Part shown: positions 57,125-64,000 of the stretch, piece by piece
Layout: every line of letters begins with the position of its first letter
Numbering within the stretch: position 1 is the stretch's first letter
Source of the DNA: Bradyrhizobium diazoefficiens
Lineage (GTDB): Bacteria; Pseudomonadota; Alphaproteobacteria; Rhizobiales; Xanthobacteraceae
Assembly (NCBI RefSeq): GCF_018129965.1
Contig: NZ_JAFCKW010000010.1
Span: 62,001-126,000, forward strand
Length of the DNA: 64,000 nt
Direction of reading: 5' to 3'
Translations under genes and position numbers: made by a program
The notes under the pieces: generated by a model
The model's database searches: none
What the model was told of the DNA's origin: nothing
The model's input: only the letters and a program-made list of their open reading frames with translations

Positions 57125-57545
57125 CTATTCCGCCGCCTGCGCGTTGATCTCCGCCGAGACCTCGCGGATGGCGCGCGCGAGCAGGTTCGGGTCCTGCGCG
57201 CCCGATACGGCGTATTTCTGCGCGAACACGTAGGTCGGCACGCCGGAAATGCCCTTCTCGGCGGCTTCCTGCGCATCGGCCGAGACGCGTGCGACGTCCT
57301 CGTCGGTGGCAAGGCGCTTGCGAATGTCATCGGCATCGAGGCCGACATCGGCGGCGGCCTGCACCAGCACATTGACGTCGGTGAGATCGCCGCCGTCGCG
57401 GAAATAGAGCTCCATGAGACGCTGCTTCATCTCGGGCGCCTTGCCGATCGCCTCGGCCCAGAGGATCAGGCGGTGGCAATCGGTCGTGTTGGGCTGGCGT
57501 GCGACCAACTCGGGCCGGTAGATCAGGCCCTCTTCGCTTGCCGCC
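57125..57545 (-). pseudogene. 5'-truncated DsbA-family (FrnE/HCCA-isomerase type) oxidoreductase
   Basis: About 140 C-terminal residues remain (GLIYRPELVARQPNTTDCHRLILWAEAIGKAPEMKQRLMELYFRDGGDLTDVNVLVQAAADVGLDADDIRKRL...GVPTYVFAQKYAVSGAQDPNLL). The N-terminal third with the CPWC redox motif is missing. The frame continues upstream only as unrelated sequence that is the antisense of the neighbouring gene. The break is near 57545. The open frame from 57664 is therefore a chance fusion. Confidence 0.82.
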
Positions 57546-57950
57546 CCGACCACGCGGCCGGCAATACCCTTCCTGCGCCGCGCACTCCTTGCCGACGCAA
57601 TCTTCAGCGGTGTCGCCGCACTTGGTTTCACCTTTGGCGGCGGCGCCTTCGCGACGCAGTTCAATCTGCCGGAAGCGCTGCTGCGCGAGACCGGGCTGTT
57701 CCTGATCGCCTACGCCGCGCTGGTCGGCTGGCTCGCCGCGCGCGCCGCAGTGCCAAAGCCGCTCGTGCTGCTGGTCGTGGTCGGCAACGCGGCCTGGACG
57801 GTCGGCAGCATCGCGCTGCTGCTGTCGGGCGCGGTGTCGCCGAACATCGCCGGCGAACTGATGGTGATCGCGCAAGCCATCGCGACCGGGGTCTTCGCCG
57901 AGTTGCAATTCGTCGGCCTGCGGAAGAGCGGCGGCGTTGCGACGGCGTGA
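57546..57950 (+). pseudogene. Membrane protein fragment without start codon
   Basis: The frame TTRPAIPFLRRALLADAIFSGVAALGFTFGGGAFATQFNLPEALLRETGLFLIAYAALVGWLAARAAVPKPLVLLVVVGNAAWTVGSIALLLSGAVSPNIAGELMVIAQAIATGVFAELQFVGLRKSG looks like a complete four-helix small membrane protein, but no ATG, GTG or TTG precedes the first helix; the first in-frame GTG is at 57750. The missing few residues and promoter end at the same point (about 57545) as the DsbA fragment, so one deletion removed both 5' ends. Confidence 0.78.
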
Positions 57951-58133
57951 ACCTCCGGCGTCCAGAGCGCGCTGCAACGCCGTCGGCGTTGCGGCGCAGA
58001 TCCGGGACCCAGGCGCCCGTTCACAACAGTGTCATTGCCGGCTGCCGAACTCTTTGCCTTGGTCAACTGGGCCTCCCGCACGTGTTGTTGTACGCTCATG
58101 CCAGCAACTGCACGGGCGCCAGGAGGAATTGAC

Positions 58134-58625
58134 ATGACCAACCTCGTACTCAACCGTCGCAACGTCCTCTTTGCGGCCGGCAGTTCCATTCTTGCAACCG
58201 GGGTGTCCGGGCTGCTTTTGCCGGCGCGCGCGGACGGCATCGCGCCGACCGATTCGATGTCCGGCGGCTCGAACAACTACCGCAAGGGCGCGCCGATCGT
58301 GGACCGGATCGGCAAGGGCGGCTTCTGGATGAGTGGCACCGTGCGCCGCGCCGGCGACGGGGCTCCGCTTGCGGGGCAGCGCATCCAGATCTGGGCGCAC
58401 ACGATCGAAGGCCAGGAGCACGAGCCGCAGAGTCATGGCGCCACCCTGACCGACAAGAACGGGGCGTTCCGGCTCGAGATTCCGCAGATCATCCCAGTCT
58501 TCGGCCAGCCGCACGGTCACCTCGCCTATGACAGCGGTGAATTCAGAACCGTCTTCCTGCGGCCGGTGATGCGCAGCGCAAAGGAAACGAGCCTGGAGGC
58601 GCATTTCGTCCTCCAGCCGGCCTGA
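58134..58625 (+). CDS. Tat-exported protein, intradiol-dioxygenase-like fold
   Basis: 163 residues. AGGAGG stands 7 bases before the ATG. The twin-arginine signal NRRNVLFAAGSSILATGVSGLLLPARA ends near residue 33. The mature part (GGFWMSGTVRRAGDGAPLAGQRIQIWAHTIEGQEHEPQSHGATLTDKNGAFRLEIPQI) resembles the beta-sandwich core of protocatechuate-type dioxygenases, but iron-ligand Tyr/His residues are not all evident. It is followed after 19 bases by a ferric-reductase-like membrane gene. Confidence 0.72.
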   Translation: MTNLVLNRRNVLFAAGSSILATGVSGLLLPARADGIAPTDSMSGGSNNYRKGAPIVDRIGKGGFWMSGTVRRAGDGAPLAGQRIQIWAHTIEGQEHEPQSHGATLTDKNGAFRLEIPQIIPVFGQPHGHLAYDSGEFRTVFLRPVMRSAKETSLEAHFVLQPA

Positions 58626-58644
58626 CCGACTTGGGACTACGGGG

Positions 58645-59274
58645 ATGAAACTGGCGAAGGTGCCCCTGATCTGGGCCGCCCTTGCAGCCGCCATTGGCGT
58701 GCCGCTCGCCGCCGCGGCGATGAGCCCACTGCTGGCATGGCGCGGTCCGGTCTACATCGTTGCGGGGTTTGCGGGCATCATCGCACTGGGTCTTGTGCTC
58801 GCTCAACCCTTGCTGATTGGCGGATACGTGCCGCCGCTGTCGGCCTATCGTGGGCGCCGCGCACATCACTGGATCGGAGGCGCCCTGCTCGTCGCGGTCG
58901 TGATCCATGTTGCCGGCCTCTGGTTCACCAGCCCGCCTGACATGATCGACGCCCTGACCTTCTCGTCGCCGACGCCGTTCTCCCCCTTCGGCGTAATCGC
59001 GATGTGGGCCATATACACTGTCGCGCTGCTGGCTGCACTGCGCCGGCGATTGGGCCTGCGGCTGCGAACATGGCGTATCGTCCACATCCCGCTCGCGCTC
59101 GTCATCGTGATCGGCAGTGTCGTCCATTGCCTCTTGATCGAGGGGACGATGGAGACGATGTCGAAGGCAGCGCTTTGCGCGCTGGTCCTCGCTGCGACCA
59201 TGAAAGTCATCATTGATCTGTGGACGCGCAGAAAGCCACGGCCCTTGCCCGGCGAGAGCATTGCGCGTCAGTAA
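58645..59274 (+). CDS. Ferric-reductase-like transmembrane heme protein
   Basis: 209 residues, six hydrophobic helices. Histidines placed as heme ligands: RRAHHWIGGALLVAVVIHVAGLW and WRIVHIPLALVIVIGSVVHCLLIEG. This is the Ferric_reduct-like domain (as in MsrQ/YedZ). Paired with the Tat protein at 58134, it may pass electrons to it, in the manner of MsrQ to MsrP. No NAD-binding domain, so electrons must come from quinol or another protein. Confidence 0.82.
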   Translation: MKLAKVPLIWAALAAAIGVPLAAAAMSPLLAWRGPVYIVAGFAGIIALGLVLAQPLLIGGYVPPLSAYRGRRAHHWIGGALLVAVVIHVAGLWFTSPPDMIDALTFSSPTPFSPFGVIAMWAIYTVALLAALRRRLGLRLRTWRIVHIPLALVIVIGSVVHCLLIEGTMETMSKAALCALVLAATMKVIIDLWTRRKPRPLPGESIARQ

Positions 59275-59316
59275 GCGCCCGGGCTGACTTGCATCGGCAC
59301 CGTCTGCGACAGACGG

Positions 59317-59883
59317 CTACGCTTTGGCCCGGCCGACCTTGCCGCCGAAATGCTTGCCGTTCAGCTTCTTCTTTTTCGCTGACGCGCCCTTCGCGCCGGC
59401 CTTCAGCGCCTTGCGCTCCGCCCGGGCCTTCACCTTGGCGCGCTCCGCCCGCGCCTCGGCGCGCTGCTTCTTGCGCTTCTTCTCGCACGACTCGCACTTG
59501 CAGCCGATCGGCTTCAGATACGCTTTGAAATAATCGGTGCCGTAGTCGTAGTTGATCTCGTCGCCCGGCTCGATGTTCCTGATGGCGCGGATGAAGACCT
59601 TCCGCTCGCGCGGCCGGACATCGGATTCGGCGTTGGGCCGGCAGGAATGGTTGATGTAGCGGGCAAGGTTCTTGCGCACCGAGCCGTCGATGGTCCAGCG
59701 GCCGTTGAGTTCGAACAGGTACTTGTTCTCGATCGCGTCCTGCGCGGGAATCTTCGAGTCCAGGATCGGTCCGAAATAGCGGATGATCCGGGTTCCCTTC
59801 TTGATCGGCATGGTGGCGAAGAGGCCAAGTCCGGTCTTGGACCGGCCGACACGATAGGATTTGCTGGAAGCGATGGCTGGCAT
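59317..59883 (-). CDS. SET-domain protein with basic C-terminal tail
   Basis: 188 residues from MPAIASSKSYRVGRSKTGLGLFATMPIKKGTRIIRYFGPIL. SET motifs: ARYINHSCRPNAESDV (NHS at 78-80), GDEINYDYGTDYF, and a post-SET-like CKCESC cluster at 128-133 that usually binds zinc with a further Cys. A 50-residue Lys/Arg/Ala tail follows. This is a lysine methyltransferase fold of eukaryotic type, also found in some bacteria. Bacterial targets are unknown; the H1-like protein 760 bases away is a candidate. Confidence 0.88.
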   Translation of the reverse strand: MPAIASSKSYRVGRSKTGLGLFATMPIKKGTRIIRYFGPILDSKIPAQDAIENKYLFELNGRWTIDGSVRKNLARYINHSCRPNAESDVRPRERKVFIRAIRNIEPGDEINYDYGTDYFKAYLKPIGCKCESCEKKRKKQRAEARAERAKVKARAERKALKAGAKGASAKKKKLNGKHFGGKVGRAKA

Positions 59884-60045
59884 GATCAAGAGAAATGAGG
59901 ACGCAAACGAGGCCCGATGCCCCAAGCGAAGTCATTCTTCTAGAACGATTCCGCCGCGCTGTCAGGTATCTGCCGGCCCTGTTTGAACCTTGCCCACAAT
60001 GAAGACGTCTGATGGAGCAGGTTCCCGCTGCATCAAGGCGTCACC

Positions 60046-60651
60046 ATGAGGCGTCGTGCGTTCATTTGCCTGGCCCTGTTGCTTGCCTGCTCCAGCGCGG
60101 GCGATGCCGACGCCCAATCGCTGGGCAGCACCTACACATCCACCGCGCCAAAGGATTGTCGCCAGGTCGGCAAGCCCAGCGAGCTCGACGGCAGCACCAC
60201 GCGGGTCTGCCCGGGCAAAGACGGCCTCATCGTGCTGATCGCCGAGGACGATCTGCGCGAAACCGTCTCGGTCGGCCGCAATCGCAAGGCTGCCAGCGAG
60301 GAGCCGGCGGCAAAGGTCAGGTTCGGCCCGTTCAATTCTTCCGAGAGTACCGTCGAATGGCGCTCCGCGAGCGCAAAGCCGTTTGCGATCATCCAGCGCT
60401 GGCACATTGCCGACAGCGCCGATCCCGACAAACAGGGACGCCCGAACACCAAGGCCATGCTCGTCGTGACCCGGCTACCGCCAGCTGCGGTCTGCCACGT
60501 CGCCTATGTCGATGCGATCGCCAATCCGAACGCCAACGAACTTGCCCGCAAGGCCGCGGACGATTTGGCTCGCGGTTTTATGTGCGGCAAGGATGATGTG
60601 AAGATCATTGGCGCCAGCGGCCGGGCGGTCGAGTTAGTGACGCGCCGCTAG
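60046..60651 (+). CDS. Exported hypothetical protein
   Basis: 201 residues with signal peptide MRRRAFICLALLLACSSAGDADA. It has four later Cys (APKDCRQVG, TRVCPGKDG, AAVCHVAY, GFMCGKDD) that could pair. The pattern DCRxVGKPSELDGSTTRVCPGKDGLIVLIAEDDLRETVSVGR recurs in Bradyrhizobium exported proteins. Function unknown. Overlaps the convergent H1-like gene by four bases. Confidence 0.75.
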   Translation: MRRRAFICLALLLACSSAGDADAQSLGSTYTSTAPKDCRQVGKPSELDGSTTRVCPGKDGLIVLIAEDDLRETVSVGRNRKAASEEPAAKVRFGPFNSSESTVEWRSASAKPFAIIQRWHIADSADPDKQGRPNTKAMLVVTRLPPAAVCHVAYVDAIANPNANELARKAADDLARGFMCGKDDVKIIGASGRAVELVTRR

Positions 60652-61268
60652 GGCTTCGCCTTGGCGCGGTGGTAGCGGGCCAATAGCCGCTCACCCTTCG
60701 CCGCAATGCGCCGTGCCGCCGCGACCGTCTTCGGAACGGGTTCGCCCCAGGCGTGGGCCGACAGCGCGTGCCGCGTCGGCTTGCCCCTGGCATCGACCAG
60801 CGGCGGCAGCTTGGCGCGGCCATAGAACCGCACGGCCCAGCTCCCCTTTCGCCGCATCTCCTGCGGCGTCATTTCGGATTCAGGCTTGGTGACACCGGGC
60901 TTGAGATGCGCGCCTTGCTTGCGCGCAAAGGCCTTTCGACCGGCCGCGGTCAGACCTCCGCGCGGATCCTTTTCCTTGGCCGAAATGCCGCGCTTGCGCG
61001 CGGTCTTCTTCACGCCCCTCTTCGCGGACTTGCGCTTGCGGGTCTTCGCGGACTTCGACTTCGAGGATTTGGCCTTGGAGGATTTCGCCTTGGTGGTTTT
61101 CTTCGCTGCCATGCGCATGTTGTCCACGAGGTTTGGATAGCGGCGGCCGGCCCGGCGTGCGCGTGTTTTCGCCGCCGATTTCTGCGCGGGCGTGAGATGC
61201 TTCGACGCTTTGCCGGCTCGCTTGCGCGGGTTGGCGCGTTTCCAGGGGGCGCGGGGTGCTCTTGCCAT
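60648..61268 (-). CDS. Histone H1-like / DUF6321-type basic protein
   Basis: 206 residues. A Lys/Ala/Ser-rich centre with repeats KAKSSKAKSSKSKSAKTRKRKSAKRGVKK resembles eukaryotic H1 tails; the C-terminal domain (RGGLTAAGRKAFARKQGAHLKPGVTKPESEMTPQEMRRKGSWAVRFYGRAKLPPLVDARGKPTRHALSAHAWGEPVPKTVAAARRIAAKGERLL) is the DUF6321-like module. Likely a nucleic-acid-binding protein. It lies 0.76 kb from the SET-domain gene. Confidence 0.8.
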   Translation of the reverse strand: MARAPRAPWKRANPRKRAGKASKHLTPAQKSAAKTRARRAGRRYPNLVDNMRMAAKKTTKAKSSKAKSSKSKSAKTRKRKSAKRGVKKTARKRGISAKEKDPRGGLTAAGRKAFARKQGAHLKPGVTKPESEMTPQEMRRKGSWAVRFYGRAKLPPLVDARGKPTRHALSAHAWGEPVPKTVAAARRIAAKGERLLARYHRAKAKP

Positions 61269-61316
61269 GCGGCATCAACGCACGACGATGGCAAGGGTTG
61301 CGTTCGGCCCGATTGT

Positions 61317-62027
61317 TCAGGAGCCCGGCGGCTTGCCGCCCATCGGCGTCATCAGCATCGCCTCGAGCAGCCGTTCGGGCGTCGTCCCCTCGGGCAGGCG
61401 CCCCATGATGTCCTCGAGCCGTCCGTCGAGCAGCAGCATGGTGAAGCCGTGCACCATCGACCAGGCGCGCGCGATCGCGGCCGCCTGGCTCAGCGTCAGC
61501 GCGTCTCCGCTGATCTGCTCCTGCCGCATCGTGCCGACGGCATTGGCGAGCCCCGCGAAGGAGGCCTCGGCTGCCTCGTTCAGCGAGGGCCGGGAATAGT
61601 CGAGGCGCTCGGTACGGAACATGATGCCGTACATGCCGGGATGGGCTTGCGCATAGGCAACATAGGCCTTCGGGCGTGCCAGTGAGCGCGCGAGTGGGGT
61701 CGGGGCGGTCTCGCACGCCGCCGCCATTGCCGCGTTGAACTGGCGGAATCCGACCGCCGCCAGCTCGCTGAGGAGCCCGGTGAGATCGCCGAAATGATGG
61801 GTCGGTGCGGCATGCGACACGCCCGCCTCGCGCGCCACCGCGCGCAACGTCAGGCCGGCAAGCCCGTCGCGCTCCAGCACGCGCTCGGCGGCTTGCAGCA
61901 GCGCCTCGCGCAGCGCGCCGTGATGATAGGGCGTCTCGGTCTTTGCGCTCGCAGGGCGGGGCGATGCGGATGCCGATGATGTCTTCTTCGAAGCGCGCGG
62001 GCGGCGCGCCGTCTCTGTCTTGGCCAT
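61317..62027 (-). CDS. TetR/AcrR regulator of the carotenoid oxygenase locus
   Basis: 236 residues: disordered Lys/Ala/Ser leader (1-30), helix-turn-helix YHHGALREALLQAAERVLERDGLAGLTLRAVAREAGVSHAAPTHHFGDLTGLLSELAAVGF, and a WHG/TetR_C_13-like ligand domain (YVAYAQAHPGMYGIMFRTERLDYSRPSL). Divergent from the oxygenase with operator sites between them. Confidence 0.92.
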   Translation of the reverse strand: MAKTETARRPRASKKTSSASASPRPASAKTETPYHHGALREALLQAAERVLERDGLAGLTLRAVAREAGVSHAAPTHHFGDLTGLLSELAAVGFRQFNAAMAAACETAPTPLARSLARPKAYVAYAQAHPGMYGIMFRTERLDYSRPSLNEAAEASFAGLANAVGTMRQEQISGDALTLSQAAAIARAWSMVHGFTMLLLDGRLEDIMGRLPEGTTPERLLEAMLMTPMGGKPPGS

Positions 62028-62033
62028 GGACCA

Positions 62034-62118
62034 GCTATATGACGCAATATTGACACTGTAAAGATTTCGCTTGACCAGAGCGGCGATCGGGATTATCTGA
62101 TCTTTACGATGTAAAGAT
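62034..62118. promoter_or_regulatory. Divergent promoters and TetR operator (copy 1)
   Basis: Plus strand: -35 TTGACC (62071-62076), 17-base spacer, -10 TATCTG (62094-62099). The 19-bp operator ATCTTTACGATGTAAAGAT (62100-62118) starts right after the -10; its 8-bp arms are perfect. Minus strand for tetR: -35 TTTACA (62062-62057), 17 bases, TATAGC (62039-62034), with a GTAAAGAT half-site on top of it. The module is repeated at 63842-63909. Confidence 0.82.
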
Positions 62119-62135
62119 CACGGGAGGGACAAGCT

Positions 62136-63533
62136 GTGCAGCAGGACGCCATCACCCAGCGCCGCAACAATCTCGCGCCGATTCCCTTCGAGGCCGACGC
62201 GCCCAACCTGAAGATCATCGGCGAATTGCCCCGCGATCTCAACGGCACGCTCTATCGCAACGGCCCCAATCCGCAGTTCGACTCTCCGGGCGCGCACTGG
62301 TTCGTCGGCGACGGCATGCTGCACGCCTTCCATCTCGATAACGGCCGCGCCAGCTATCGCAACCGCTGGGTCCGCACGCCGAAATGGCTGGCCGAGCACG
62401 ATGCCGGACGCGCGCTGTTCGGCGGCTTCGGCCGCAAGCTGCCGGATGCGCCCGCGAGCCTCACCGATGGCGGCGTCGCCAACACCAACATCATCTTCCA
62501 TGCCGGCAAATTGCTGGCACTGGAGGAATTCCATCTGCCGACCGAGATCGAGCCGGGCACGCTCACGACGCGCGGCTATCACAACTATCAGGGCCGCGTC
62601 GCTGGCGCATTCACAGCGCATCCGAAGATCGATCCCGTCACCGGCGAGCTGGTATTCTTCGGCTATAACGCCGCGGGCCCGCTCACGCCTGCCCTCTCCT
62701 ACGGATCGATCGATGCATCGGGCAAGGCAACGCGCTTCGAACGCTTCGAAGCTCCCTATGCCAGCATGGTCCACGACTTCATCGTCACCGAGAACCACAC
62801 ACTGTTTCCGATCCTGCCCATCACCGGCAGCATGGAGCGTGCGATGAGCGGGCGGCCGCCTTATGCCTGGGAGCCGGACAAGGGCGCCTATGTTGGCGTG
62901 ATGAAACGGGACGGCAAAGCGAAGGACATGGTCTGGTTCCGCGGTGAATCCTGCTACGTTTTCCACGTCATGAACGCGTGGGAGGACGATGGCTGCATCA
63001 TTGCCGACGTCATGCAGTTCGAGGAAGCCCCACTCTTTCCGCATCCCGACGGCCGGCCGACCAATCCCGACAAATCCTTCGCGCGCCACTGCCGCTGGAC
63101 CTTCGATCTCTCAGGCCATACAGACCGCTTCCAGCAGACTTATCTCGACGATCTGACCGGCGAATTTCCGCGTGTCGACGACCGCCGCGCTGGGCTGAAG
63201 AGCCGTCACGGCTGGTACGCCTGCGCCAATCCACGGCTGCCGGGATTCGGCTCGCTGTCCGGCATCATCCATGTCGACGGCAATGGCAGGCGCCTCGGCC
63301 AATATCTGCTGCCGGCCGGCGATACCATCTCCGAGCCGGTCTTCGTCGAACGCGCGAACGATGCAGCCGAAGGCGACGGCTGGCTGCTCGCATTGGTCTG
63401 GCGCGCGCGAGAGAACCGCAGCGACCTCGCGGTGTTCAACGCCACCGATGTCGAGGCAGGTCCCGTCGCGCTGGTGCAGCTCGGCCATCGCGTGCCCGAC
63501 GGCTTCTACGGAAACTGGGTCGGAGCGGCATAG
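62136..63533 (+). CDS. Carotenoid oxygenase family protein with altered fourth iron ligand
   Basis: 465 residues from a GTG with GGAGGG 8 bases upstream. The seven-bladed propeller family is clear (LPRDLNGTLYRNGPNPQFDSPGAHWFVGDGMLHAFHLDNG). Three Fe-ligand histidines are present: TAHPKIDPVTGEL, MVHDFIVTENH, and FHVMNAWEDDG. The fourth, normally His in the C-terminal GFHG motif, is Tyr458 here (VPDGFYGNWVGAA; codon TAC at 63507-63509). One base (CAC to TAC) explains it. Cleaves carotenoid or stilbene double bonds if active. TetR-regulated. Confidence 0.92.
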   Translation: MQQDAITQRRNNLAPIPFEADAPNLKIIGELPRDLNGTLYRNGPNPQFDSPGAHWFVGDGMLHAFHLDNGRASYRNRWVRTPKWLAEHDAGRALFGGFGRKLPDAPASLTDGGVANTNIIFHAGKLLALEEFHLPTEIEPGTLTTRGYHNYQGRVAGAFTAHPKIDPVTGELVFFGYNAAGPLTPALSYGSIDASGKATRFERFEAPYASMVHDFIVTENHTLFPILPITGSMERAMSGRPPYAWEPDKGAYVGVMKRDGKAKDMVWFRGESCYVFHVMNAWEDDGCIIADVMQFEEAPLFPHPDGRPTNPDKSFARHCRWTFDLSGHTDRFQQTYLDDLTGEFPRVDDRRAGLKSRHGWYACANPRLPGFGSLSGIIHVDGNGRRLGQYLLPAGDTISEPVFVERANDAAEGDGWLLALVWRARENRSDLAVFNATDVEAGPVALVQLGHRVPDGFYGNWVGAA

Positions 63534-63589
63534 CGCGCCGGTACGGGCGCGACGCTTCGCGCCCGGAAATGACGGGAGAGGAATTTCCA

Positions 63590-63853
63590 ATGCACCTGCC
63601 CACCATCGCCACCAACGGCTGCGCGATCGTCACCCTCGCCTGCGCCGCACTCGCGTGCCGGAAGATCCTGCAACGGCAAAACGGACAGGCCATCTTCAAC
63701 GGCGGTATCCTGCTCGCGATCGGCCTCCTGCTCACCGCTGCGGTACCACTCGTGTCGCATCCCTCCTGGGCGGATTTGGTGGACGAGGCATCCGAGCAAG
63801 CCATTGCAACATTTCATTTTTTGGAAGTCACCTACGTTATTTTGACACTGTAA
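63590..63853 (+). CDS. Small membrane protein, 87 aa
   Basis: MHLPTIATNGCAIVTLACAALACRKILQRQNGQAIFNGGILLAIGLLLTAAVPLVSHPSWADLVDEASEQAIATFHFLEVTYVILTL, two hydrophobic helices. GGAGAGGAATTTCC precedes the ATG. The last codons and the stop TAA are inside the duplicated promoter module starting 63842. Co-directional with and 56 bases after the oxygenase, so likely in the same operon. Function unknown. Confidence 0.6.
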   Translation: MHLPTIATNGCAIVTLACAALACRKILQRQNGQAIFNGGILLAIGLLLTAAVPLVSHPSWADLVDEASEQAIATFHFLEVTYVILTL

Positions 63854-63909
63854 AGATTTCGCTTGACCCAGGGTCGCCAGCACACTATTGATCTTTACAT
63901 CGTAAAGAT
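63842..63909 (+). promoter_or_regulatory. Second copy of the TetR promoter-operator module
   Basis: A 27-base block (63842-63868) is identical to 62050-62076, and ATCTTTACATCGTAAAGAT (63891-63909) repeats the operator with the centre changed from GAT to ATC. -35 TTGACC (63863-63868), 17 bases, -10 TATTGA (63886-63891). Controls the gene at 63930, placing it in the same TetR regulon. Confidence 0.82.
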
Positions 63910-63929
63910 AAAATCGATCGAGGCCACCC

Positions 63930-64000
63930 ATGGCGATTTTCCTGATCCTTGCGCCCTACGGCGCTTACACGTTCCTGATGCTGGTGACGTCGGCCATCGC
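63930..64000 (+). CDS. Membrane protein, 5' end only
   Basis: The first 23 residues MAIFLILAPYGAYTFLMLVTSAIA are one hydrophobic helix. The gene continues beyond the window. No family can be named from this fragment. It sits directly behind the second TetR operator. Confidence 0.6.
   Translation, partial: MAIFLILAPYGAYTFLMLVTSAI

Noticed and set aside
57473..58132. Plus-strand frame of 219 codons through the deletion scar
   Set aside because: Out of frame with the membrane-protein remnant; no hydrophobic helices or motif.

Overview
The window is a GC-rich (about 65 %) alphaproteobacterial chromosome segment, most likely Bradyrhizobium or a close relative. Four things point there: the small-type PurL with separate PurS and PurQ, an alphaproteobacterial GTTC-N7-GTTC SOS box before recA, many protein sequences of Bradyrhizobium type, and a family of long intergenic palindromes typical of that genus. 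It is mostly core chromosome, with no IS element, CRISPR array, rRNA, complete tRNA or prophage. || 1-12 kb: a cut-off ltrA-like gene, bolA and small DUF genes, then a de novo purine block on the minus strand (purC, purS, a 77-aa coiled-coil ORF, purQ, and purL further on) with purB on the plus strand. A tripartite-tricarboxylate type binding protein is translationally coupled to purQ. || 12-18.4 kb: a cyanate/nitrate-type operon (binding protein, permease, ATPase, cyanase). It has a recognisable sigma-54 -24/-12 promoter and three copies of a 13-bp upstream site, and faces a divergent PAS/AAA+ sigma-54 activator. || 18.4-26.8 kb: a sulfurtransferase, acyl-CoA-dehydrogenase-like, OsmC operon opposite a TetR gene; a BTAD-alpha/beta hydrolase fusion; a methanethiol S-methyltransferase-like (MddA) gene; a hot-dog-like protein; and a diguanylate cyclase. 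|| 26.8-32 kb: beta-ketoadipate genes (catB, catC, MFS transporter) divergent from a LysR gene, then a TrmJ methyltransferase carrying an extra C-terminal DUF559 domain. || 32-46 kb: icd, a cyclic-nucleotide-gated K+ channel overlapping alaS, a tandem glycine riboswitch with gcvT-gcvH-gcvP, a lower-GC two-gene insert (246-aa protein plus large PIN protein), and recA. || 46-53.8 kb: small Bradyrhizobium-type proteins, an orphan strong terminator that suggests a structured RNA, two paralogous small exported proteins, a PilZ protein, and a sulfide-response unit (BigR/SqrR-like repressor with YeeE/YedE halves and a CMD protein) next to ccoG. || 53.8-64 kb: two divergent transglutaminase-like genes, a BioF2-type acetyltransferase, a deletion scar where two head-to-head genes both lost their 5' ends, a Tat-exported protein paired with a heme membrane protein, a SET-domain protein, a histone-H1-like protein, and a TetR-controlled carotenoid oxygenase locus. 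In that locus the operator module is present twice and the enzyme lacks its fourth iron-ligand histidine. All domain calls come from reading the translations; no database search was run.
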